A DNA stretch of 64,000 nucleotides from contig OZ020515.1 in assembly GCA_963971425.1 (NCBI GenBank), forward strand, positions 4,766,678-4,830,677, read 5' to 3'. The notes beneath the pieces were generated by a model that did not search any database, had not been told where the DNA came from, and worked only from the letters and a program-made list of their open reading frames with translations. Of the stretch, positions 53,490-62,926 are shown piece after piece. The position numbers were made by a program, and so were the translations under genes. Origin of the DNA: Bryoerythrophyllum caledonicum. Lineage: Eukaryota > Streptophyta > Bryopsida > Pottiales > Pottiaceae. Position 1 is the stretch's first letter; each line of letters starts with the position of its first letter.

Positions 53490-55860
53490 GGGCGGAGACG
53501 CCCCCGCCCAACCCGGGCAAGGGCGGAGACGTCCCCGCCCCACACGGGCAGGGCGGAGACGTCTCCGCCCCTTCATGAGTGAGTTAATAGTGTTTAACTA
53601 TTCACACTATGTTAGTAAACTAAAATTTATGTTTACTGTAGTATTCACTAAATGTGAACCCATACACCAATTGCAAATGAGGCACTTAGTGTAGTGACAT
53701 AACCAGACACTAAATGCCATTTACTTCACTATGTATCAATTTTTGTCTAAATAATAAATTTATTTCTTTCACTTGTGCACATTTAGTGTATCAATAGTGT
53801 ATCAATAATTATTTTTGCTTGAACAAATGCAAATCTCGGACTGAAAATTTAAGATTTGGACGTATCCAATATTGATTAAAATATAACGTATGGCAATTGC
53901 CAAGTACACATATTCTTCTACGAAGATGCCGTATTGCCTATTTAACCACCACATGCGAAACTAATGCAGCTAATTAACAAAAAACTATTGTCGGTAACAA
54001 CATAGAGGCATATTCCAGTTGTGGAGGGGTTTCATTAATGTGTCTAAAACATCTGGCACAGAAGACCAATCTTCGAGCAATTATTTTTGCAACGCTTTAA
54101 ATTTCAGCTTCAGGTTTACATATTGCTCCGTATTTTTGGTGGTGAAATACGAAGTGTCCCAATCTTCTTTCCAAAATTTTTCACAAATCCAATCCACCGC
54201 AAATGCATCTGCTGCCTTGGAGTAGAGGTGTGATCGTTGCATGACTTCAAGCGAGTTGGTGGAGTCCTGCGGCCCAAAAACATAGAACAGTTCTGGTGCC
54301 ACAAATTGTTGCCGCTCTCTCTCTTCTTAAAGCTTCTCCTTGAATTGAAAACCATATCTTGATGGCTCATTCTCCACAACCCGACTAGAAAGCCCCCAAT
54401 CGCAAATTCCGATGTACACCGTATCGGGTTTCCACTCATCAAAGTGGACCAAAACATTCGATGGAGAGATGTCATTGTGTATATAATTCGCGTCGTGGCA
54501 TTTCCCCACAATGACAAGCAACGATAGCGCGAGGTTCACTCGATTTTGGCGGTAAGTTTTTATCCACCGAAGCTCTTGGATCAACAACCCGGCATTCGGA
54601 TGCATCTCAATCCGTTCAAACGGCAATGCTTCGTCCACTTTCGAGTCAAACTTGGACCAAAAATTTCCCAGAGATCCCCCATTCCACCAGAGCGTGTATC
54701 CTTCCATAGTTTTCGAGTGGATGTACGCAAGTCGAATGATCCCTGGATGCACTACCGGACACCCTCCAGCCTCGTTGATGATGTCTCGGCGATTCTCCCT
54801 CTCGTTGGTGTTGGTCAAAGTCTTTCCGGCAAAGTAAATCCAACCTGGAATGATTTCCAATTTGGTTATCATCACCTTCCGTACAGCTCCATAGCCACCC
54901 ACCGCTTTCTGTCCAGGCATTGGAATCACCGTAGTGCAACTTTCAAGCCACTTGAAAGTTCCACCGACGCAGTGAGCCAAAATTTGCTCCTCAATAGTCG
55001 CTTTTCAAGGAGCTAGTTTCTTCTTACGGGAAGAAGAGTACTGTTGAATGAAGCCCTGGATCGTCCTCATCTTCGCCACTAGTGCGTGGTCCTCCAAGGT
55101 CCAGTTGCTTTCATCCTCCTTCTTCCCCGTGACGTAACACCAATTTGCAACAATATTGGTGGTTAGTGCGGTCACTTGTGTGTCCAACCACTCCGAATGC
55201 AACTAATAATCCGAGAAATTATTAAATTTCTCAGATTTATCAAGGTTTGACATTAATTCGTGTCGCATGTCAACGGTCAACTTGTGGTATCCCTCTTCGT
55301 TGTGGTTCAAATAGCTCCTCATCAACGCCCCTCTCGTTCGGCGGTTGTGAAACTCGACGGCAATCCCTCTACATTCAACCATGTATTCGTGCGGGGGCAT
55401 GTCCGGATTTGGTGTCTTCTTCCGCCTCTTCCTGCTCGATGACGACGGATTCAATGATCCCGAAGTCAACTCCGTGTTGGTGGACGGAAGCACCGTCTCA
55501 CCAACATCATCCAAATCCATAAATACTGGGCGCTTTTCCATCGACCTACTTCCTTCTCCCGCCATATGTGACAGTCAACTCCCTACCGTGATCAAAATTC
55601 CAAGTTGATGGTTTTAAAAAAAACCGCAAAGAGTCTGGGTACAATAAATGGGCCAAGCCCGATCACCAACCAAACTCACTTTCAGGCCGCTAAGCGAACT
55701 GACACGTGAGGCCTAGGAAGTGGACTTGGGAGAGAATAAGGACAAAATGTCCCCTATTTATATGGTGTAGGATACTGTTTGCGAGGACGTCCCCGCCCTA
55801 CCTGGGCAGGGCGGAGACGTCCCCGCCCCTGCCCGGGGTGGGGCGGAGACGTCCCCGCCC
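53490..55860. mobile_element. Insertion bracketed by triple GC-rich palindromes, carrying a kinase-like pseudogene
   Basis: Left: GGGCGGAGACGTCCCCGCCC-type 20-mers at 53490, 53521 and 53551 (the last a perfect palindrome). Right: a partial copy at about 55784 and full copies at 55809 and 55841. Spacers are 10-12 bp and contain ACCCGGGCA or similar. The enclosed 2.2 kb is AT-normal and holds one gene. The left inner flank (53585-53830) contains CACTACACTAA-type sequence also present, inverted, near 31310. Mobility is inferred from the symmetrical ends and from the palindromes continuing the C-terminal frame of the 55758-56609 ORF. No clear target duplication was found. Confidence 0.45.
54081..55565 (-). 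pseudogene. Protein-kinase-like gene with three in-frame stops
   Basis: From an ATG at 55565 a single minus-strand frame runs to 54081, broken only by TAG (55203-55205), TGA (55005-55007) and TAA (54327-54329). The first third is Ser/Lys-rich. The kinase part shows a glycine loop (GGYGAVRKV), a possible Lys (YFAGKTL), a catalytic loop HNDISPSNVL in place of HRDLKPEN, DWG in place of DFG (GICDWGLSSR) and APE (FVAPELFY). The HND and DWG variants suggest an atypical or degenerate kinase. All three stops could be C-to-T changes of CAG, CGA and CAA codons. The product would be about 490 residues. Confidence 0.7.
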
Positions 55861-56609
55861 ATGCCGCGGAGATCGTCCTCTCCATCTACCTCAACTTCAC
55901 TTGGAAGCTGGGTGAGATTGAAGTGATTGCCGCGCTTCCCATCAGCCCTTTTTGAGGGCCATTCCTCTTGTAGGACAAAGGGAAAAGAGGGTATTGCTTC
56001 AACAGTTTCAGCTGCCTCTTTTGGACTTAGACCATTTTGCACTAATTCTTCTAAAGCAACTAATGGTACTTTAGGACTGCCCCTATTCTTTGCAATAGTG
56101 TTCATTGTATTGAACCCTAACCAGTATTCGGTGTGAGGCAAACTTGTTGCATTCACCTTTTTCTGGGTGGTACTTGCAACAATTAAGGCATTTTGGGAAA
56201 CATTCACAGCATATGGACGTTCTTCAACAACTTCAACAAATAGTCTCTTGGAGGGAGTAGCCGTAGTTTGGAGTTGAGCCATGCTGTAGATATCAAGAGA
56301 AAGAGTGTCACTAGAAGTGGTGTGAAGGATTACTACAGCCTTACCCCTTATCACCTTGTCTTTAGCTTCTCCCTTCAACATATATTGAGGGCTTGGTGAA
56401 GCTAAAGTGATCAAGAAGGGCTGTGGTTGATCTATGGACATATCGTACAAGCAATTAACTTGACCCCTATTTACTAAGAGTTTTAAGTGAAAGGGATCAA
56501 GACTATGACGTTTAGTGACTTTCATACATACACACACATGAGAGGTGCTATAACAGTGATCACCTCCCCAAATGAACAAATTTGATATTAAGAGTTGTGT
56601 GAATGCCAA
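55758..56609 (-). CDS. Hypothetical protein, 283 aa, C-terminus formed by GC palindromes
   Basis: Minus-strand ORF. Residues 1-230 include VNRGQVNCLYDMSIDQPQPF, KRLFVEVVEERPYAVNVSQN and LVALEELVQNGLSPKEAAET and have no domain I recognise. The end (VSAPPRAGAGTSPPCPGRAG) is translated from the GC-rich palindrome units and is probably not native, so the original gene seems interrupted by the insertion at 53490-55860. The start codon is uncertain; later Met residues (MSIDQPQ) are alternatives. Confidence 0.4.
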   Translation of the reverse strand: MAFTQLLISNLFIWGGDHCYSTSHVCVCMKVTKRHSLDPFHLKLLVNRGQVNCLYDMSIDQPQPFLITLASPSPQYMLKGEAKDKVIRGKAVVILHTTSSDTLSLDIYSMAQLQTTATPSKRLFVEVVEERPYAVNVSQNALIVASTTQKKVNATSLPHTEYWLGFNTMNTIAKNRGSPKVPLVALEELVQNGLSPKEAAETVEAIPSFPFVLQEEWPSKRADGKRGNHFNLTQLPSEVEVDGEDDLRGMGGDVSAPPRAGAGTSPPCPGRAGTSSQTVSYTI

Positions 56610-57904
56610 TGGGTTTGCATAATAAACCTGGTGATAAAGAATACTAACAAGTTTCTGTGAGGAGAGTAGTAGAGGGCTATGACCTGATTGTGTACTTTTC
56701 CCTTGGCTGCAGTAGTGCCAAATCTTGATTTGCTCGTTCCGTGTCTTCTCTCCTTTCTCGTTGGGGCACTCTAGGCTAGTTGGCTACAGTAGGGGGTCTG
56801 AGGACCACCTTTGGCCTCTAGCGGAAGACCACCTTTGATTGCCAACTGAGGACCTTCTCCGACCTCCAGCTAAAAACTTTCTTTGATCTCCCATGACCTC
56901 CCACATTCTGTTGCAGTGGGCACCCTCAATAGTAACTATACATGTTGCGTTCTAGCCGTTGTGGAAGATAGGCTTTGGGCTCCAACTGCCCTTGCAGGGA
57001 CTGCACTCCAAGCTCCAGGTATGTTGCCTGGTCTTTAGCTTCGACTTAGGGCTTTTGCCGTCTTGTAGCGGATCCGTTCTCACTTTTGCAACATGGGCGG
57101 TTCTTTGGTGGGGGTCCGTTCTTTCTCCTGCAACAAGGGCGGGTCTTTGGTGGGGATACGTTCTCGCTTCTGTAACAGGGACTGTTCTTCGGCAAGTCTC
57201 TGGCTGCGCGCCTGCAGCAAGGGCGGAACGTCGGCGTGGGCAGAACGTGCGTCTCGGCTTCTTCATCGTGGGGTTTCGACGCAGCCGCGTATGATCTTGT
57301 TGTTTACATGTCTTTGGCCTGCATGGGCTGATAGGGCTTTGGCGTGGGTGGGTTTGCAGGAACTTGTGCTTGCTAATTTTTGCCGTGGGTGGTCTGGCAC
57401 GGCTCCGGCATAGGTGGGGTCGTGGGGTCGTGGATGGTCTGGCAGAGCTCCGGTCGTGGATGACTCCGTCGTGGGTGGTCTGGCAGATCTGCTTCGTGGG
57501 TGGGTCGTGGGAGCGCAGCAGCCATTTGTTTTGGGTCGTGGTCCGGCAGCTCGCTGTCGTGGGTGAATCGTCTCGTTATTTTGTCTTGTTAATTCTCACG
57601 CCGATCCTCTAGTCTGCTAGGATTTCTGGGGGACTTGGGTTTCTTCGAGCCGTGGAGCTTGTAACTATGGGCAGCAGCAACGCGCTTTGAACTACAAGGG
57701 CTTCATGTTGTGGTCGCGCTACAGTGTGTAGCAGATCTCCTAGATTCGGTCAGGGTTGTTCGGCCGTCCGTCCTCCGGTAGTGTCCGTCTGTCCAACTGT
57801 CCGTCAGGTAGAGGCTGTTGTCCGTCCGATAAGGGTCAACCCTGGTTTGACCATGACTCCAGGTAAATCAATTTACCCACTGCCACGAAGGCGACTACGT
57901 GGCT
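56610..57904. other. No recognised gene; GC-rich minisatellite-like DNA
   Basis: About 57080-57240 repeats GGGCGGTTCTTTGGTGGGG and related units, and 57380-57560 repeats GTCGTGGATGGTCTGGCAG. About 57770-57860 (GTCCGTCCGATAAGG, then CAACCCTGGTTTGACC) resembles 53305-53390 (CGTCCGGTAGAGC, GGGTTGACTTACC) and the CACGTGGC/GACGTGGC motifs near both, so these may be parts of a common repeat. Frames here are repeat by-products. Confidence 0.45.
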
Positions 57905-58270
57905 GACACGTCGTCAACAGGGTCGCGCGTGTGCAGATAGGAGGGCGGGCGCGTGAAAGGGGCGGGCGCGTACGGAGATGGGTCGGGCGCATACTGAAGG
58001 GGCTGGGCGCATGAAGAGATGGGCCGGGCGCATACAAGGGAGGACCGGGCGCGTACCGTGTTGGGCCAGGCGCGTACAGGGGTAGACCAGGCGCATACGG
58101 TGAGGGGCCGGGCGCGTGCAAGGAGGACCGCACGCGTACCGCAAGGAGCCGGGCGCGCGCAGTGAAGGGCCGGGCGCATACTTGGAGGGGTTGGCGCGTC
58201 CGACCAAGGTCGCGCGCGGTCGTGGAGGGGCTGCGCACGTTCGTGGGGGAGGGCTGGGCGCGTTCGTGGG
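57905..58270. repeat. GC-rich minisatellite running into the sequence gap
   Basis: Imperfect units of about 26-32 bp with core GGGCCGGGCGCGTACA or GGGCGCATAC. The array runs up to the N-run and GC-rich sequence resumes after it, so the gap is probably more of the same repeat. Confidence 0.85.
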
Positions 58271-58470
58271 NNNNNNNNNNNNNNNNNNNNNNNNNNNNNN
58301 NNNNNNNNNNNNNNNNNNNNNNNNNNNNNNNNNNNNNNNNNNNNNNNNNNNNNNNNNNNNNNNNNNNNNNNNNNNNNNNNNNNNNNNNNNNNNNNNNNNN
58401 NNNNNNNNNNNNNNNNNNNNNNNNNNNNNNNNNNNNNNNNNNNNNNNNNNNNNNNNNNNNNNNNNNNNNN
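58271..58470. other. Assembly gap (200 N)
   Basis: Exactly 200 unknown bases. The round number suggests a placeholder length. ORFs crossing it are artefacts. Confidence 0.99.
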
Positions 58471-58648
58471 ACGGGGGCATGCGCGTGTGGCTATAAGTTT
58501 TGAAATTGTGGCACGATTGGCCCACTTCCTAGGCGATTTGGCCTGCAACTGCCACGTGGCGGCTGCTTACTAAGCACTATTGGGAAGTGGGTTCCGGTGT
58601 CTATTGACACCCTTTTACTCCCGGTTCCCCTTCACGCTAGTTTCAAGC

Positions 58649-59598
58649 ATGGACTCAAGTGGGCCTTCTGAGATTCGGACTTCCGAGAAGAAAATGAAGA
58701 AATGACAATGTGATGCGGGACGAGTAGCAACCACAAGCAGAAGAAACGCATTCACATGTTCATCGATGGTGAGCTGAAGGCATTTCGAGGCTAGGGAGAT
58801 GTACCAAGTCCGTGGACATTTACACAGTGTGCAAAGTACATTGCCTGGTGTCATTTGGGACGAGTGTGGCCGCATTCGCGTTATTCACAACTTCGGAAAT
58901 ACGACAAGGATAATTTAAATTAGTGCACCAATGAAGTATTCAAAGATCAGTGCATGCAAGCGTACCAGCACATCTACAACACGGCAAAGGTTCACCGGAA
59001 CGAGGTGAATCTATCCATTTTACGTATGGTGTATGCTGAAATTATACTCGGAGTAGTAGCCGATTGGAGGACGATGGAAATACAACCAAACTCCAAGATG
59101 ACACCAATATCTAAGGCGACACTACCAATAGAGTGCAAGTTTCCGGGCGAAGCTCTAGGAAAAAAGGCCAAGGAGGTTGAAGTTCCAAACGAGGAAGTCG
59201 TATGGTCAGACCTTTCCAGTGACGACTAGGATACTAGGTGTGACTCAACTTATCGCAAGGAGATTGAAGGCTTTATTAAATGCCATTGGCTAGATTATGC
59301 CCTCCAAGAAACACCGACAATTGGAGAAGATTCCGGCAAGGAAGAAGATCCAACTGAGATGGACGCGGTTGCATATGAGAACATCAATGAAAACCTAGAG
59401 TCTTCTCATGATGTTCCAATTGGACGAGAGGCTCATCTTCAACTTCTTGCTAAATATCAGCAGAGTTTACAGGAAAACAAGAATCTGGTAGAAGAAGCCA
59501 ACCGCAACAAAGAACTTAAAAAATGACGCGCTGTACTCCAAGAAAAGGACAATCAAATCCAGGAATACACGAAGTTGGTGTTTACTTTAAAGCCGTAG
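58649..59598 (+). pseudogene. Unknown-family gene, copy 1, degenerate
   Basis: The ATG at 58649 (MDSSGPSEIRTSEKKMKK) aligns with the start of copy 2 at 60782 (MDSGQPSTTSS). After a frame change the homologous frame reads PWTFTQCAKYIAWCHLG, CTNEVFKDQCMQAYQHIYN and ILRMVYAEIILG, then VADWRTMEIQPNSKM and KFPGEALG. In-frame stops interrupt it before and within this part (for example where copy 2 has GWEAVP and GYCTNE), and TAG at 59227-59229 ends the well-conserved region. Beyond that the same frame is open for about 98 codons (coiled-coil-like, LLAKYQQSLQENKNLVEEAN) to TGA at 59524. Function unknown. A TATAAG lies at 58492-58497. Confidence 0.6.
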
Positions 59599-60300
59599 AA
59601 TTTGATAGCAATGGAAGTAGTGCCATGAATGATAAACGGGCAATTTTGTAACATTTTGAAATCATAGACCTTGTGAATTTTGTAAATTGCACTTCATTTG
59701 TAAATGGCTTTAGTTCAAAACAATATTGTTTATCTCTGACGTTAATCAAGTTTGTATGGTTCAGCATGTTTTATAATTTGGCTAGATGTAATAAAGTGAA
59801 TGTTCTATACAGTCTTGTATACGTTTAAATTATATATTTGATGAATGTGTTATGATCTTCCATGATTGTACAACTTCATGCACCCCAGTCAATAAATTAA
59901 ATTCACTTTTGTCTAATATTTGATAACCGACTACAATAGTCTATAGTATCATCGAGAATTTTTCTGTAGTGGAATTTATATCATGTGTTGAAGAATAAAA
60001 CTTAAATTTTTGTCTCAAACATGTAAATCATAAGACTAAACAATAAAAATCATGTTACTTTCTTGCATAATAAATGATTTGGGATGTAACAAAATCCCCA
60101 ATATTAATGCAACATTATTATTCTTGGTTGAATTATATGTAACTAATTGCAACGGCCTTCCAAATGATAAGAGATGGCATTCTACCATACAAATTATCCA
60201 TATTATATCTTAATATGAGTATAAGTTTGGGGAACAAATCATTGAGCATGCTAGTTGAAGGTACTAACTCTCCCCAAAAAATCATTAAGTATGCATAAGT
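59599..60300. other. AT-rich intergenic DNA, nothing recognised
   Basis: 3' flank of copy 1. Only short frames, no repeats of note until 60305. Confidence 0.5.
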
Positions 60301-60304
60301 ATTG

Positions 60305-60440
60305 TGTGCCTAAGTAAGTATAAGTATTGTATAAGTAAGTATAAGTATTGTATAAGTAAGTATAAGTATTGTATAAGTAAGTATAAGTATTAAGTATTGT
60401 ATGTGAAAGTATAAGTATTGTATAAGTAAGTATAAATTCA
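60305..60440 (+). repeat. Tandem repeat TAAGTATAAGTATTGTA (about 20 bp)
   Basis: Seven or so imperfect head-to-tail copies of AAGTATAAGTATTGTATAAG in the promoter-distal upstream region of copy 2. Confidence 0.85.
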
Positions 60441-60606
60441 AGGCACTAGGTTATAAGTAAGTAGAAGTATTGTATGTCAAGTTCAAGGCACAAGTTCAAG
60501 GCACACCCCTCTTGCTTATGCTCGCAGGCCTTTCGCTTATGCGCACAGCCCTCGTGCGTACGCGCGCCTCTTGGTCGTATGCGCCCGCCATAGGTCACTA
60601 ATTTAC

Positions 60607-60614
60607 TATAAATA
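60607..60614 (+). promoter_or_regulatory. TATA box of unknown-family gene copy 2
   Basis: TATAAATA about 170 bp before the ATG at 60782. The following CTTCCTAGGCGATTTGGCTT and GCAACTGCCATGTGGC are conserved at the same place upstream of copy 1 (about 58527-58565), indicating shared promoter or leader sequence. Confidence 0.5.
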
Positions 60615-60781
60615 TGAGATTTCAAAATTATGGCCCTACTTCCTAGGCGATTTGGCTTGCAACTGCCATGTGGCCGCTGCTTGCTTGGCACTTTTGGAAA
60701 GTTTTTTACGCTGTCTATTGACACCTTGGTATTTCGCCACCTTTGTATTTCGCCACCTTTGTATTCCTCCACCTCGTCACC

Positions 60782-61321
60782 ATGGATTCTGGACAACCAT
60801 CTACCACTAGCAGTCCCCACGGAAAACGACAACGTGATTTTTGTCACGCATGCTCAAAGCAGAAGAAGCGCCTTCACGTGATGATGGATGAGATAATGAA
60901 GGCATTTTCTGGTTGGGAGGCAGTTCCAACTCCATGGACATTTGAACAATGTGCAAAATACATTGGATGGTCTCATTTGGGGCACCTCTGGCCATACTCG
61001 TGGTATTCTCTAATACGACGTACAAATAGGGCCAACTTAGGGTACTGCACCAATGAGTTCTTCAAGGAGCGTTGTATCCAAGCGTACCAGCACATTTATG
61101 ACGAGGCAAAAGTGCGCCGCAACTCGGTAATTATTTCAATTTTACGGATGGTTTACGCGGAGGTGCTACTTGGCGTACCGGTTGATTGGAGGACAATGGA
61201 AATCCAAACACACTCCAAGATGGCACCAATCATTGGATTAACAATACCGTTTGTGTGGAAGTTTCCAGGAGAAGGTCTCGGGAAAACCATGGAAGTTGAA
61301 TCTTCAAATCAAAAAATCTAG
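60782..61321 (+). CDS. Unknown-family gene, copy 2 (179 aa, C-terminus interrupted by LTR)
   Basis: The ATG at 60782 opens 179 codons. A basic N-terminus (HGKRQRD, CSKQKKRLH) is followed by a W/Y-rich region (PWTFEQCAKYIGWSHLG, LWPYSWYSLIRRTNR) and ILRMVYAEVLLGVPVDWRTM. No domain recognised. The frame stops at TAG 61319-61321, where copy 1 has a sense codon before Trp. A TAA a few codons later coincides with the TAG of copy 1, and the frame is then open again until an LTR cuts it at 61543. Whether the extension is translated is unknown. Confidence 0.5.
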   Translation: MDSGQPSTTSSPHGKRQRDFCHACSKQKKRLHVMMDEIMKAFSGWEAVPTPWTFEQCAKYIGWSHLGHLWPYSWYSLIRRTNRANLGYCTNEFFKERCIQAYQHIYDEAKVRRNSVIISILRMVYAEVLLGVPVDWRTMEIQTHSKMAPIIGLTIPFVWKFPGEGLGKTMEVESSNQKI

Positions 61322-61542
61322 TGGTCCGCATCTTCATCATCCGACTAAGATACTGGATGTCATCAGTCTGTGTGTAGGCAACAAGAATTGTCCATCATAT
61401 CAGCGTCGAACCCTAAACTGTCGGTTTCACAACAAGACGGAGATGCCACGAAGACGGATGCGATACCTGAGGAAGGCGTGGATAATAAAAAAAAATCTAC
61501 GGAGGGTGACTGGGTGAGTCATGACGATTATCTTCAAGTTGT

Positions 61543-62926
61543 TGTCGTAGCACGTGTTGGCAAGTATTCACATCTTAACACAAAGATACCCTAAGGTATT
61601 CGTTCCCATAGAGAATCACCGAGAACTAGAACGACTAACAACAGTCCTAAGGCTATACAACACTAAACATACCACAATAGATACATAATAAGAAAGAAAA
61701 GAAAGGTTAGACCATACGGTTTAGTCTTATCTACAACCACCCTTCCCCTTTACCGTAGGGGAAGGGCTTTGCTCCTTCGGCGGAAACCCACGGCGGATAC
61801 CCACGGCGGAAACCACGGCAGATACCCACAGCGGACACCCACGGCGGATACCCATGGCGGACACCCACGGCGGATACCCACGGCGGACACCCACGGCGGA
61901 TACCCATTTAGTCCTTGAGGAGGAACAACTATACATCCATATACACTATGTACATCCGGAGATCATAAGCATCCGAAGGGGGTTGTATATCACCACGGAC
62001 GATTGCTCCGTGGACTCGTAGAGATTTTGGGGGTTTCACACAAGTAACATCTTTCCTTCCTTCCTCCTATTCTATCGCCTCCTACTTCTAACTTGGGATG
62101 GTTGTGGTTTCACTGTGTTTTCCCTGTTAGGGGGGGGGTTAGGCCCTTGGCCTCTAGGACTTGTGTAATTCTTGTGGCGGCCACGTAGTTTTACCTACCT
62201 ACCATCTGAATTAGTAGTCCTTCCTTTACCTCGAAATGGCTAAAAGAGCTTTATCTAGGGCGTCCACATAGACATCCGCACAAGGGACCATAGACTCTAC
62301 TCCTTTCCTTCAGAGGACGACGTCCTTCCTCCCTCACCTCCAATAGACATCCGCACAAAGGGGGGTTAGTTAGCTTTCCGTCCTTCTCTCAAGGTAACCT
62401 GAGCTGTTAGAATAGGCCCTAGATGTATCCGCATAGACATCCGCACAAGGGATCTAACCAGGTCCTATTCAATCTTTAACACATGGTTTTTGGGTCAGTC
62501 CTTACCAATAGACATCCGCACAAAGGAGAAGACTGAAACTAGACTTAATGAATTAAGGTAAGGTAATGCTCCTTACGACTCAACCATCTGACCAAAGGTT
62601 AGTGTAGCAGGAATCTGATTACGCCCTCACAATCGGCTACATCCGCCACCGATAGGTCACACAAGGCGCAACAAGACTCCTCCCTCACCGGTCACTCCCC
62701 CCTTGTCCTTCCCTGAACCCGTACAATCTCACCTGTTATTCCCATCCACCCGGACTAACCCTACTTGATGGAACAAGGAAACAATTGCACGAGTTAGAGT
62801 TAGAGTCACGTCCGACTAACCCCCTAGCCATCTCACGTGTAATTCCCATCCACACGGCTAACTCTACTTGATGGAACAAGGAAACGACAACTTCGGTGGT
62901 TAGTATAGACTTGAGGAGTGGACTAC
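61543..62926 (-). repeat. LTR of family 2 in reverse orientation, truncated by CACTA terminus
   Basis: Begins TGTCGTAGCACGTGTTGG, the inverse of the LTR end at 51197, and follows that LTR back to the GGAGTGGACTAC segment. It interrupts the copy-2 gene. It contains four or more CATAGACATCCGCACAAGG repeats (62270-62525), a duplicated CCTACTTGATGGAACAAGGAAAC segment and a 13-bp tandem array. Whether it is a solo LTR or the end of a larger element cannot be judged inside the window. Confidence 0.8.
61775..61910. repeat. 13-bp tandem repeat GGCGGATACCCAC
   Basis: About ten units, alternating GGCGGATACCCAC and GGCGGACACCCAC, inside the family-2 LTR. The homologous place in the LTR at 50199-51197 holds the AGGTAGGTCC hairpin units instead, so this part of the LTR changes quickly. 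Confidence 0.85.

Noticed and set aside
3809-55205. Alternative nuclear genetic code (stop codons read as Gln or Arg)
   Set aside because: All three stop codons occur as interruptions and all three also terminate apparently normal frames, so reassignment is not supported.
57873-58548. ORFs of about 200 codons crossing the N-run
   Set aside because: They contain unknown bases and a GC-rich minisatellite with open frames on both strands.
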